A stretch of 64,000 nt of DNA from Methylorubrum aminovorans (GCF_022179725.1 NZ_BPRC01000001.1:248001-312000); one strand, 5' to 3'. Positions 10,931 to 19,359 are shown, numbered from the stretch's first letter. The notes: generated by a model from the letters alone, not told the origin. A program made the numbers and translations.

Positions 10931-11952
10931 CGGGCGCCGGCCGGGCGTGTGGCGGTGAGAATGACCAGCGCGATGCGCTCGGCTGCCGCGTAGCCCGGAT
11001 CGTCCAGTTCCTCGCCGTATTCGTCCGGGTCGAATTCGCGGTAAGACCAATCGAGGCCGGCCTGCTCGCAGATCGCGCCCGCCTCCACCCGGAAGCCATC
11101 TTGGCCTTCGACGATGGCCGAACCGGTGAAAAGGACGAGAGAGCCGCCCGGTGCCAGTCGCTCGGCCGCCGCCTCGACCACCCGCAGCGAGAGCCCGGCC
11201 CCGAGCGGCCCGCCGCCGTGCCGGTAGGCCCGCCCGCCGGCATCCACCATGAAGGGCGGGTTGGAGAGGATGAGGTCGAACGTGCCTTCGACGTCGTTCA
11301 GCATGTCGCTGTGGACGGGATGCACGTTCTCGACGCCCGCAAGCCGGGCGTTGATCCCCGCCGTTCGGAGGGCAGCGGGGTTGATGTCGACGAGGACGAC
11401 CTCGGCCTGCGGCACCCTCTTGGCGACGAGGATGCCCGCCGCGCCCGATCCGCAGCCGATATCGGCGACCCGCCGCGGTGCCGGCTGCCCGGCGCGGACG
11501 CGGTCATCGAGGTGAGCGAGGACGGCTTCCGCGAAGCGCATCGTGTCCGGGCCGAAGAAGACCGAATCCGCCGCGATCGGCGGATAGGCCGTGTGCAGGA
11601 ACAACTCGTCGGCGAGGCTCGACAGGCGCACCCGCGCTTTCAACAGGCTACCGTCGGGACCCTCAGCGCGGTCGAGTACGTCCGCCCGCCGCATCAGGTC
11701 GGTCACGTCCGCCGGGATCAGACCTTCGCGGAACGGCCGGCTCCAGCCCAGCACGTCGCGCAGGGACTGCGCGACGGCGTTGTCTGGCCGGGCATTGACC
11801 CTGGCATGCGTGGCCGGGGTCACCGTGGTGAAGCGGTAGCCACTGTCGCGCACAGCACGGGCAAGGGCGAGAAGCGCCTCATCCCGATTCGCGTCGCCGT
11901 AGCCCGTCTCGGGCTGGCGTGCAGGGCGGGTCAGACCATCGGCCGTGGTCAT
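10927..11952 (-). CDS. SAM-dependent methyltransferase of the NPPF/NPPY class
   Basis: The 341-residue protein has a variable N-terminal domain (about residues 1-155). A class I methyltransferase domain follows, with motif I VADIGCGSGAAGI, the acidic motif II VVLVDIN and the motif IV tetrapeptide NPPF in DLILSNPPFMVD. The NPPF/Y motif is typical of enzymes that methylate planar amide or base nitrogens (HemK/PrmB/RsmC-like). Its place between a putative N-hydroxylase and an EgtD-like enzyme instead suggests a small-molecule substrate, though that is inference. The start ATG at 11950-11952 lies 2 bases after the stop of the upstream gene, so the three genes are almost certainly co-transcribed. 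Confidence 0.85.
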   Translation of the reverse strand: MTTADGLTRPARQPETGYGDANRDEALLALARAVRDSGYRFTTVTPATHARVNARPDNAVAQSLRDVLGWSRPFREGLIPADVTDLMRRADVLDRAEGPDGSLLKARVRLSSLADELFLHTAYPPIAADSVFFGPDTMRFAEAVLAHLDDRVRAGQPAPRRVADIGCGSGAAGILVAKRVPQAEVVLVDINPAALRTAGINARLAGVENVHPVHSDMLNDVEGTFDLILSNPPFMVDAGGRAYRHGGGPLGAGLSLRVVEAAAERLAPGGSLVLFTGSAIVEGQDGFRVEAGAICEQAGLDWSYREFDPDEYGEELDDPGYAAAERIALVILTATRPAGAR

Positions 11953-11954
11953 TC

Positions 11955-12710
11955 TTAACCCTCCATCTGCCCGGCGACGAAGGCGCCCGAGCGCAGATCC
12001 GCCGCGACCTGCTGCGCATCCCACTGCGCCGCCCCCTCTCGGCGCTGGTAGGGGCAGACCCAATCGTCCGGCACCGCCCGCCCGCTGAACTGCCGGGCGG
12101 CCGATCGCTCGCCGTGCTGGGCAAGCATCGGATTGACCGAGCCAGCCCAGGCCACGTCCCGCTCCACGATCGAGTCGCGAAGTCGGTCGTAGCGTCCCTC
12201 GGCCCGCAGGCGCTCGAACTGGTCGTGCAGATTGAATACCAGGACCGGGTGGTCGAAGCGGCGTGCCTTGCGGCTCGCACCGGGATGCAGCCCGACGATG
12301 AAGAAGCCTTCGCCGCCCAGGCTCATCGAGAAATGCGGGTCATCCGGGTTTGCCGAGACCCGCGGATCCTGGGCGTGGCCCAGTCCGCTGTCATGGTCGG
12401 ACAGCGACTGCATCCGCCGCCAGAGGGCAGCCTCGAACGCTTCCTCGCTCAGGTTGGAAGACTTCTCGAACACCACGGCGAAGCTCTGGAACTGCTCGCG
12501 GCGGGCGCGGTAGCGGCAGATGAAGGCCAGCAGCGCCGGATAGATCCGCGCGTCGTCGGCGTCGGAGGCGATGTCGTGAGCGACCAGAACCTTCAGTTGG
12601 CCACGAGACAGGGCGGATTTAGCGCCGACGCAAGGAAAGGGTTGTTGGCGGATGAAGTGCCGGAAGCGCTCGGCGAGCGGATGACCGGTGTCGTCGGTGG
12701 GCAGCAGCAT
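11955..12710 (-). CDS. YqcI/YcgG family protein, putative haem-dependent N-hydroxylase (GntA-like)
   Basis: The 251-residue protein shows the family pattern: FRHFIRQQPFPCVGAKSAL near the N-terminus, NPDDPHFSMSLGGEGFFIVGLHP in the middle, and HPVLVFNLHDQFERLR followed by RDSIVERDVAW. In the guanitoxin pathway a member of this family, GntA, is assigned N-hydroxylation of an arginine-derived substrate. By analogy this protein may oxidise a nitrogen, but the substrate is unknown. The frame is open to 12881; the ATG at 12708-12710 is preferred because conserved sequence begins soon after it. It is the first gene of a tight three-gene run with the two methyltransferases. Confidence 0.8.
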   Translation of the reverse strand: MLLPTDDTGHPLAERFRHFIRQQPFPCVGAKSALSRGQLKVLVAHDIASDADDARIYPALLAFICRYRARREQFQSFAVVFEKSSNLSEEAFEAALWRRMQSLSDHDSGLGHAQDPRVSANPDDPHFSMSLGGEGFFIVGLHPGASRKARRFDHPVLVFNLHDQFERLRAEGRYDRLRDSIVERDVAWAGSVNPMLAQHGERSAARQFSGRAVPDDWVCPYQRREGAAQWDAQQVAADLRSGAFVAGQMEG

Positions 12711-12886
12711 GACACCTCGTGCGGAGCGGACAAGCGGACGTCGCGACCGGACCTGCCGGCCTGGTTCGTGAAGAGCGTGGGGAGGGAGCCGGCCGACGCA
12801 GTCCGCCGGTCCTCGGAAGGAGTGGACTGCGCGGGGAACCACGGCTCCCGACCAATGTTCCGCGAGGCTTGGGGATAACATCGAAC

Positions 12887-12904
12887 GTGAGCCTTGGAGC
12901 TCAC
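12887..12904. promoter_or_regulatory. Inverted repeat upstream of the YqcI/YcgG gene
   Basis: GTGAGC and GCTCAC flank a 6-base spacer in the 271-base gap between the DUF1989 gene and the YqcI/YcgG gene. It could be an operator or a short hairpin. Nothing else was seen in the gap. Confidence 0.25.
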
Positions 12905-12981
12905 CTGCGGATTGTCTTGAACATCCGCGGCATCGTGGCGCAGAGTTCAGTCGGCTCGCGAAAACATCTTGCCGGGCGGCA

Positions 12982-13578
12982 TCAAGACTCGATCTCGTAA
13001 TGGATCGGCTTGAACGAGAAGTTGTTCGATTGCAGGGCCGAGCAGGCGGTCAAGCCGACGACGAGATCGGTCTCCGCCACGAAACTCACCCGGTCACCGG
13101 CCCGGCTCAGCGGCGGGCGCACGGCGATCTCGCCGCTCTGCCCGTCGACGGTGACGTGCATGAACACATTGAAGGCGACCGGGATGCGGTCCGGCACGAT
13201 GCCGTAGGGCGCAAGCGCCGCGGCGAGGTTGCCGAAGCAACCCCGGTGCGGGTGTTCGTCGCCATAGATGATCCGGAACGTATCGGCCGAGCAGGGCGTG
13301 AGCAGGAAGTCGTGGCGGCCCACCGTGTCCTCGACGATGCGCAGGAGCACGTTGGAGCGATTGGAGTAGATCGGGTCGCCCGTCGTCAGAAAGATGCGCG
13401 AGGCGTAGTCGATGGTGCGGCCCGAGGAGATCACCTCGTCGAGGTCGTCCCGGCGGAAGGCGACGAGGTCGGCCACCTGCTCGCCCTGAGGGTCGATCAC
13501 CGTGAGGCGCTGGCCACGGTCGAGGGTGAAGGCCGCCCCCGAGCGCGGCGGAATCTCGTGACGCACCGGTCGGCTCAT
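12982..13578 (-). CDS. DUF1989 (urea carboxylase-associated) family protein
   Basis: The 198-residue protein matches the DUF1989 pattern: an N-terminal GQRLTVIDPQGEQVADL segment, then R-S-N-V-L-L, TPCSADTFRIIYG, HPHRGCFGNL, FNVFMHV, and a C-terminal TACSALQSNN then F-K-P-I-H-Y-E. Members occur as accessory proteins near urea carboxylase/allophanate hydrolase genes. The Cys and His residues suggest metal binding, but the catalytic role is not settled. Here there is no urea carboxylase; it lies upstream of, and on the same strand as, the YqcI/YcgG and methyltransferase genes, with a 271-base gap that may hold its own promoter. It is divergent from the OPT transporter gene. Confidence 0.8.
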   Translation of the reverse strand: MSRPVRHEIPPRSGAAFTLDRGQRLTVIDPQGEQVADLVAFRRDDLDEVISSGRTIDYASRIFLTTGDPIYSNRSNVLLRIVEDTVGRHDFLLTPCSADTFRIIYGDEHPHRGCFGNLAAALAPYGIVPDRIPVAFNVFMHVTVDGQSGEIAVRPPLSRAGDRVSFVAETDLVVGLTACSALQSNNFSFKPIHYEIES

Positions 13579-13702
13579 CTGTCGTTCTCTTCTCGAAGCG
13601 GGCCGGGCCCGCGGGATCGCGCCGGTCGATCGCCGAACCAGGCTTGGCAGCAGCTAACGCGCGACGGGGGATCAGACGAGGGGGCCGTCGGGTTCCCGAA
13701 CG

Positions 13703-15769
13703 ATGCCGACGTCCCGAGAACCGGGACGGCACCGGAGACGCCTGCCCGTGGATGCACGATCCGACGAACGCTCCCTACATCCCGGCGAGACCGGCGGGGA
13801 CGGCTCGCGCCACATCGCCGAGATCACCTTGCGCGGGCTGCTGCTCGGAGCGGTGATCACGGTCGTGTTCATGACCGCCAACCTCTATATGGGACTGAAG
13901 ACCGGCGTTACCTTCTCGACCTCGATCCCGGCGGCGATGCTCTCCATGGGCCTGCTGCGCCTGTTCGGCGGATCCGGCATTCTCGAGAACAACATTGTCC
14001 AGACGCAAGGGTCAGCGGCGGGCACCCTGTGCAACGTCATCCTGGTGCTGCCGGGCCTCGTGCTGATCGGCCACTGGCATGGGTTTCCGTTCTGGCAGAC
14101 CACTGCCGTCTGCCTCGTCGGCGGGCTGATCGGCCTCGTCTACTCGATCCCTCTGCGACGCGCGCTCGTGATGGGCGCCGGGCTTCCCTATCCCGAGGGC
14201 ACCGCTGCGGCCGAAGTGCTGCATGCCGGCGAGGCCGGCGACCGTGGCGGCCTGCGCATCCTGCTCGGTGCAGCCGGCGCGGGGGGCCTGATCGGTCTCG
14301 CCACCACCGGTTTCCGTCTTCTCGCCGATGGGCTCCACACCACGCTGGCCGCAGGGCCGGCCCTATTCCGTTTCGCCACCGGCTTCTCTCCGGCTCTCGT
14401 CGGCGTCGGCTACCTCGTCGGGCTCGGGGCCTGCCTCGCCCTGCTCGCCGGCGTAGCCCTGGCCTGGGGCCTCGCGGTGCCGCTGCTCACCGCCTTCGGC
14501 GATGGGACCGGTACAGCGGGCGCGGAGAAGGCGGCGCGGGCAGTGTGGTCGGAGAAGGTTCGCCTCATCGGTGCCGGCATCATCGCCGTCGGCGCGATCT
14601 GGACCGTCGCCTCCCTCGGCCGCTCGATCCTCGGCAGCATCCGCTCGGCCCTCAGAGCCGCGCGGGGCGGCGGCCACGCCCTGCGTCAACTGCCCCGCCA
14701 GGAGCGCGACCTGCCGATCACATGGGTCGCGGGCACAGCGCTCCTGCTTGCCCTGCCGCTGGCGTGGCTCTTCTTCCATTTCAGTGCGGGCGCCGAACTC
14801 GGTGGCATGCGCTTCGCGCTAATTGCCTTCGCCACCCTGTTCACGGTCGGCTTTGGCTTCCTGATGGCGGCCGCCTGCGGCTACCTCGCCGGACTGCTCG
14901 GCTCCTCCTCCAGCCCGATCTCCGGCATCGGCATCCTGACCACCTTGCTCGCGGCCCTGCTGCTGCCGCTGATGCTCGGCCGCGCCGCCGGGCCGGAGGG
15001 CGAGCGCTTCGTCGTCGCCGCCGTGCTGCTGCTCTCGGCCATCGTCGTCACCACGGCCTCGATCGCCAACGACAACCTTCAAGATCTCAAAACAGGCCAG
15101 CTCGTCGATGCCACCCCCTGGCGCCAGCAGTTGGCACTGGCGGCCGGCGTCGGTGTCGGCGCCCTGGTGATCGCGCCGCTCCTCGATCTTCTCTACAACG
15201 CCTACGGCTTCGTCGGCGCGCTGCCTCGCGAGGGCATGGACGAGGCCTCCGCCCTGCCGGCGCCGCAGGCCGCTCTCATGACCCAGATCGCCGGCGGCAT
15301 CGTGCGCGGCGAGCTGCCCTGGTCGATGGTGGCGACGGGCGCCGGTCTCGGAGCGTTGCTCGTCGCCTTAGAGACGCACCTGCGCCGTGGAGGCCGCTCC
15401 TTCCCCGCGCTCACCGTCGGGATCGGGATGTACCTTCCGCTGGAAGTCGTCGTGACGATCGCCTTCGGCGGCCTCGTCGGCTGGCTTGCCGAACGCCGCC
15501 TGCGCAAAGCCGGCGAGGCCGAGCGGGCGGGCGGACGCCGTCGCGGTGTTCTGCTGGCGTCGGGCTTCCTCGTCGGCGAGAGCGTCGTCGGCGTGTTGCT
15601 CGCGGCTGCCGACACGCTGAGCGGCCGCAGCGCCTCTCTCGCCTTCGCAGTCGATGCGTTGGGCGGGGCGGGACCTTGGCTCGGGCTCGCGGTCTTCCTG
15701 CTGGTGCTCGCCGCCTTCTACCGCATCGCGTCCCGCACGGACGAAGCGGGTCGGCGCGGCAACACCTGA
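13703..15769 (+). CDS. OPT family oligopeptide transporter
   Basis: The 688-residue protein has many hydrophobic segments. It carries the OPT landmarks NLYMGLKTGVTFSTSIPAA, NNIVQTQGSAAGTL, LPYPEGTA and LLGSSSSPISGIGILT. OPT carriers import peptides or metal-chelate conjugates by proton symport. It is divergent from the DUF1989 gene across 124 bases, so a shared control region is plausible. The start is uncertain: ATG 13703 gives an Arg-rich leader, and a GTG at 13748 is an alternative. The substrate cannot be told from sequence; a link to the neighbouring cluster is inference. Confidence 0.9.
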   Translation: MPTSREPGRHRRRLPVDARSDERSLHPGETGGDGSRHIAEITLRGLLLGAVITVVFMTANLYMGLKTGVTFSTSIPAAMLSMGLLRLFGGSGILENNIVQTQGSAAGTLCNVILVLPGLVLIGHWHGFPFWQTTAVCLVGGLIGLVYSIPLRRALVMGAGLPYPEGTAAAEVLHAGEAGDRGGLRILLGAAGAGGLIGLATTGFRLLADGLHTTLAAGPALFRFATGFSPALVGVGYLVGLGACLALLAGVALAWGLAVPLLTAFGDGTGTAGAEKAARAVWSEKVRLIGAGIIAVGAIWTVASLGRSILGSIRSALRAARGGGHALRQLPRQERDLPITWVAGTALLLALPLAWLFFHFSAGAELGGMRFALIAFATLFTVGFGFLMAAACGYLAGLLGSSSSPISGIGILTTLLAALLLPLMLGRAAGPEGERFVVAAVLLLSAIVVTTASIANDNLQDLKTGQLVDATPWRQQLALAAGVGVGALVIAPLLDLLYNAYGFVGALPREGMDEASALPAPQAALMTQIAGGIVRGELPWSMVATGAGLGALLVALETHLRRGGRSFPALTVGIGMYLPLEVVVTIAFGGLVGWLAERRLRKAGEAERAGGRRRGVLLASGFLVGESVVGVLLAAADTLSGRSASLAFAVDALGGAGPWLGLAVFLLVLAAFYRIASRTDEAGRRGNT

Positions 15770-15837
15770 TCCGTCCTCGATTTCGTCGCGATTAGAGGCG
15801 CGCATAACGACGCGACTGCCTCGTTGCGACGGATCCC

Positions 15838-15912
15838 ATGAACGCTTAAGCCCCGTCTCTGCCTCAACGTCAGAGTTATCTCGACGTCTATCTGCGCGTT
15901 CTCAGCGCCCTG
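15838..15912 (+). pseudogene. Disrupted 5' end of the ABC-2 permease gene
   Basis: An ATG at 15838 is in the same frame as the permease, but the fourth codon is TAA (15847-15849). After that stop the frame stays open and reads permease-like sequence (Q-R-Q-S-Y-L-D-V-Y-L-R-V-L-S-A-L) straight into the ATG at 15913. This looks like an original start followed by a nonsense codon. The first methionine after the stop would then be a secondary start. Initiation from a non-ATG codon such as CTG 15859 cannot be excluded. Confidence 0.5.
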
Positions 15913-16632
15913 ATGCTGCGCGACATGCGCAGCCGTTTCGGCGGAAATTACTGGGGCTATCTGGTGCAGGTGCTGTGGCCCTGCGCGCATTTGGCCATCA
16001 TCGTTGGAGTTATGGCCTTCCGCGGCATAAAATCGCCGATGGGCGACGATCCGATGATGTTCGTCGCGTCGGGCGCGCTTCCGGCGCTCGCCTTTCAGTA
16101 CATCTCCCGCGAGGTGATGAAGGGCTACATGGTTCACAAGCCACTGACTTATTTCCCGCAGGTCAAGCGCTTTGATACCGTCGTTGCGCGCATCTTGGTC
16201 GAGATCGTCAGCAGCTTCTTGGGCGTCTGTCTCGTCTTCGTCGTTCTCATCTGCTTCGGCGTCGACCCTGTTCCGGTCGATATGATAACGGCCATTGGCG
16301 GGTACCTGACGGCGATCGCGCTCGGGATCGGTGTCGGGACAATCAACGTCGGGATATGCTCCGTTTTTCCAGGATGGGCGCTCGGATATATATTGGTAAC
16401 AATAACTCTTTATATGACAAGTGGTGTGTACTTTATCGCGTGTTACATGCCTGAAGAGATTTACTACTATATGAAATGGAATCCGATCACGCAGATCATC
16501 GAGTGGGTCCGTCTGGGTTACGATCCGACGATGCCTGTCCAGATTGATTATCTTTATCTCTTCGGCTGGGTTTTCGGCAGCCTGACCATCGGCCTGCTGA
16601 TGGAACGCTACGTGGTTCGAGCTCAGCAGTGA
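15913..16632 (+). CDS. ABC-2 type polysaccharide export permease (KpsM/Wzm-like), orphan
   Basis: The 239-residue integral membrane protein starts MLRDMRSRFGG, the cytoplasmic lead-in typical of capsule/O-antigen export permeases. About six transmembrane segments and a periplasmic re-entrant region follow. Such permeases pair with an ATPase (KpsT/Wzt) to export glycan or undecaprenyl-linked sugars. No ATPase gene is nearby, so it would need a partner encoded elsewhere. The A/T content rises in the second half (about 16380-16560), unlike its neighbours. The true start is unclear because of an in-frame stop just upstream; the protein may be about 25 residues short at the N-terminus. Confidence 0.8.
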   Translation: MLRDMRSRFGGNYWGYLVQVLWPCAHLAIIVGVMAFRGIKSPMGDDPMMFVASGALPALAFQYISREVMKGYMVHKPLTYFPQVKRFDTVVARILVEIVSSFLGVCLVFVVLICFGVDPVPVDMITAIGGYLTAIALGIGVGTINVGICSVFPGWALGYILVTITLYMTSGVYFIACYMPEEIYYYMKWNPITQIIEWVRLGYDPTMPVQIDYLYLFGWVFGSLTIGLLMERYVVRAQQ

Positions 16633-16634
16633 CG

Positions 16635-16667
16635 GTGAGCGCGGCGTGGTGCGCGTTCCACGCTCAC
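16635..16667 (+). terminator. Hairpin after the ABC-2 permease
   Basis: Two stacked stems (GTGAG/CTCAC and CGTGG/CCACG) separated by a 5-base bulge begin 2 bases after the stop codon. There is no T-run, so it may slow or protect transcripts rather than act as a true intrinsic terminator. The rest of the gap to the tRNA at 16902 shows nothing clear. Confidence 0.3.
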
Positions 16668-16901
16668 GCCGCATGCGGTCTCTACGATCCGTATCAGAAG
16701 CGAAGCGCCTCGCTCGGATCGGGGAGGATTAGGCCTGAGAGCAGGAAAGCGGTGGGATCGAGAGGCGGCTCAAAAATCCGGCCAAGCCTTCGAAAAAGGG
16801 GTTGAGTCCCGCCGATCCTCCGCTTATAGAACCGCTCGTCGCCGACGCACTCAGCGCCGCCGGCGACGACAGGGACCGGAACCGGTCTCTGCAGAAATGA
16901 T

Positions 16902-16977
16902 GGGGCCTTAGCTCAGCTGGGAGAGCGCTTCCATGGCATGGAAGAGGTCATCGGTTCGATCCCGTTAGGCTCCACCA
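16902..16977 (+). tRNA. tRNA-Ala (anticodon GGC)
   Basis: A 76-nt cloverleaf: acceptor GGGGCCT/AGGCTCC (one G-T pair), anticodon stem CTTCC/GGAAG around ATGGCAT (anticodon GGC), and an encoded ACCA. The T stem ATCGG/CCGTT contains one T-T mismatch, which is unusual but probably tolerated. Confidence 0.93.
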
Positions 16978-17214
16978 TCATACCTGCCCCGTAGACAGTC
17001 GCGCAGGCCAATTTTGGCCGAAGATTTCGCGAACTCGTCCGGGATGAACTTCTCAGACCGATCCACAAACGCTGTGATCGCATCGGTCTACGCATCAGAC
17101 ATTCTGTGCCGGTCCGCAGCGGGCAAAGCTTCGCTTTCGAACTTGCTGCGTCTGCGTTCCTGGAGCGGCCGACAGGGATGGCCTGTCCGCCGGACCTAAA
17201 GGCATTTCCCTGCT

Positions 17215-17928
17215 TCAGCGGGCGGCTTGCCAGGGGTTGATGATGCGAGCGGGAACCGGGCCCACCTCGACGCGGGCTTGCCGGTTGACGGGCTCGATCG
17301 TCTCCTGAGGCGCAAGGCGGCGGGCTTTGGCGAGCGCCTTCCGGGCCTCGTCGGCCGGCATGGCGCCGTGCGGCAGCATCATCGCCATCAACTGGCGGCG
17401 GGTCTTTGCGTTGATGGTTCGGGCGTGTTTCACATCTTCGAAATCGCTCATGCGATGGCGCGCCGCCTTCGTGCCGCGGCCGCGATCGCCGTGTCCCATG
17501 AAGACCTTGGGACCGTTCTGCATAACGACGATGTCGCCCGGTCGGAGAGTTTCGTCGCGCAGAAGTGCCGCGGTCGGATTGGCGGCAATTGCTTTCGAAT
17601 CGACCGGCTGCTTGCCGCTGATTCCGTTGCCCTCATCCTTCGGCAAGGCCCCCTTCGGCAGGGCTGCGTAGCGTACCTTCGGGCGATTTCGTTCCGCCGT
17701 GCTGCGGTGGCGCCGCCAGCGGTAGCGCTCGTTGACCTCGCCGCCGCCATAGGCCGGCACGACCGGGGCCGGCGCAGGTGCCGCCTGTTGCGGGGCGAAA
17801 AGCTGCTGAAACAGGCCGCCGAGACCGCCCTCTTGGGCATGCACACCGGCAACGGTCGACAGAACGAGGGCTGATGAGGCCAGGACGAGCGCGAAGCGTC
17901 GTCCGGAGCGAGAAAGAGTCGAGGGCAT
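17215..17928 (-). CDS. Secreted hypothetical protein, 237 residues
   Basis: The product has a clear signal peptide (basic start, then F-A-L-V-L-A-S-S-A-L-V-L-S with cleavage likely after HAQ). A Pro/Ala-rich linker and an Arg-rich segment follow. A C-terminal half with LRPGDIVVMQNGPKVFMG and repeated basic helices is probably periplasmic. No family or catalytic motif was recognised. It stands alone, with the tRNA-Ala downstream and a palindromic site upstream of its start. Confidence 0.8.
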   Translation of the reverse strand: MPSTLSRSGRRFALVLASSALVLSTVAGVHAQEGGLGGLFQQLFAPQQAAPAPAPVVPAYGGGEVNERYRWRRHRSTAERNRPKVRYAALPKGALPKDEGNGISGKQPVDSKAIAANPTAALLRDETLRPGDIVVMQNGPKVFMGHGDRGRGTKAARHRMSDFEDVKHARTINAKTRRQLMAMMLPHGAMPADEARKALAKARRLAPQETIEPVNRQARVEVGPVPARIINPWQAAR

Positions 17929-17969
17929 CGACGGCTCCTGAAGCGAGGCGGTCGCGTTCGACCGATGCG

Positions 17970-17995
17970 CTGTTAACTGGAGCCAATCTTAACAG
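17970..17995. promoter_or_regulatory. Inverted repeat between the secreted hypothetical and yihY-like genes
   Basis: CTGTTAA and TTAACAG are separated by 12 bases, about 40 bases upstream of the minus-strand gene start. The two TTAA cores resemble the half-sites of some alphaproteobacterial response regulators, but they are inverted rather than direct. It is a reasonable operator candidate, no more. Confidence 0.35.
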
Positions 17996-18150
17996 TTCCG
18001 GCGAAAACTTGGCGTGAATGTGGATTTTCTGAGACGCTCGTTAGGAAGTTGCTTCCGGCCACCCGTCTCACGTTCGTGTGAACCCGAAGTCAGGCCAAAG
18101 GGTTGCCGAGTTGCGCCGTCGATCCTGCGGCGGACGGAGCCGATCTCTCC

Positions 18151-19329
18151 ATGCCTACTTCCGACCGAGCCGTTCCCGACGCAACCGCGGGCTCAGCCGG
18201 CAATCCTCGCTATCCGGCTCTCTGGACGATGGCTTTGGGAGCTGCGCTCCTCGGGGTTGTCGCCCTTCCGCGCCGGTCCGTCGCCTCCGCAGATCGGACT
18301 CGACCGAGCGGCGATGCCGGACAGGACTCGGCGCGTCAGGAATCGCCCTCGCACGAGGGCGCAGACGCCCACCACGTGGCGCGGACCGAGCACAATCGCG
18401 GCCGTTCCGCCGAAAGTCCGACCGAGATGCCGGCCGCGGGTTGGAAGGACATCCTCAAGCGGACCTATCGGGATATCGGCGAGAATCGCCTCACCCTCGT
18501 CTCGGCAGGCGTGACCTTTTTCGTACTTCTCGCGATCTTCCCGGCCATCGCCGCTCTGGTTTCCGTCTACGGTCTCGTTGCCGACGTCTCGACCATCAAC
18601 CAGCAGATCGAGGCTTTGCGCGGCGTTTTCCCATCGGGCGGGGTCGATATCCTTTCGGAGCAGGTGAAACGGCTGACCGAGAAGGGCGACACGGCGCTGG
18701 GCCTCACGGCGCTCTTCGGCATCGCGCTTTCGGTCTGGAGCGCCAACGGCGGAGTGAAACACGTCTTCGACGCGCTCAACCTCGTCTACAACGAGCGCGA
18801 GCGGCGTGGCTTCTTCAAGCTCAATCTCGTTTCGCTGGCCTTCACCGCCGGCGCGCTGCTGTTCGTCGTCATCGCGCTCGCCGGCATCGTCGCAGTGCCG
18901 GTGGCGATCCAGTTTCTCGGAATGTCGAGCGACGCGTGGTGGCTGGCGCTGTTGCGCTGGCCGGCGCTTTTCGTCGTGGTGATCATGATGCTCGCGGTGC
19001 TCTATCGCTACGGCCCAAGCCGGGACGCGCCGCGCTGGCGCTGGGTGACGCCGGGCGGCATGGTCGCCGCGTTCCTGTGGCTGGCCGGCTCGCTGCTGTT
19101 CTCGTGGTACGTCTCGAACTTCGGCAGCTACGACAAGACCTACGGTTCACTCGGCGCCGCGATCGGCTTCATGACCTGGATCTGGCTCTCGACCACGATC
19201 GTTCTGCTCGGTGCGCAGCTCAACGCCGAACTCGAGCACCAGACCGCCAAGGACACGACCGTGGGTGAGCCCAAACCGCTCGGAACCCGCGACGCGCGCA
19301 TGGCCGACACGGTGGGAGCCGCTGCCTGA
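18151..19329 (+). CDS. YihY/BrkB family inner-membrane protein
   Basis: The 392-residue protein has a low-complexity polar N-terminal region (about residues 45-90) after a first hydrophobic stretch. The YihY/BrkB core follows: W-K-D-I-L-K-R-T-Y-R-D-I-G-E-N-R, V-T-F-F-V-L-L-A-I-F-P, F-D-A-L-N-L-V-Y-N-E-R-E-R-R-G, the W-x-W-V-T-P-G-G motif, and N-F-G-S-Y-D-K-T-Y-G-S-L-G with a final W-I-W-L-S segment and A-Q-L-N-A-E-L-E. These are six-pass membrane proteins of unknown transport or envelope role, once misnamed RNase BN. Two in-frame ATGs (18103, 18151) are possible; the second is preferred, though without a strong ribosome binding site. Confidence 0.88.
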   Translation: MPTSDRAVPDATAGSAGNPRYPALWTMALGAALLGVVALPRRSVASADRTRPSGDAGQDSARQESPSHEGADAHHVARTEHNRGRSAESPTEMPAAGWKDILKRTYRDIGENRLTLVSAGVTFFVLLAIFPAIAALVSVYGLVADVSTINQQIEALRGVFPSGGVDILSEQVKRLTEKGDTALGLTALFGIALSVWSANGGVKHVFDALNLVYNERERRGFFKLNLVSLAFTAGALLFVVIALAGIVAVPVAIQFLGMSSDAWWLALLRWPALFVVVIMMLAVLYRYGPSRDAPRWRWVTPGGMVAAFLWLAGSLLFSWYVSNFGSYDKTYGSLGAAIGFMTWIWLSTTIVLLGAQLNAELEHQTAKDTTVGEPKPLGTRDARMADTVGAAA

Positions 19330-19359
19330 CGGCGACCCCTCTGCCGCGGTTTCGCGCCT

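Noticed and set aside
13000..15795. Plus-strand 931-residue frame spanning the DUF1989 and OPT genes
   Set aside because: Arg/Pro/His-rich nonsense in a shifted frame; both real genes are well supported in other frames.
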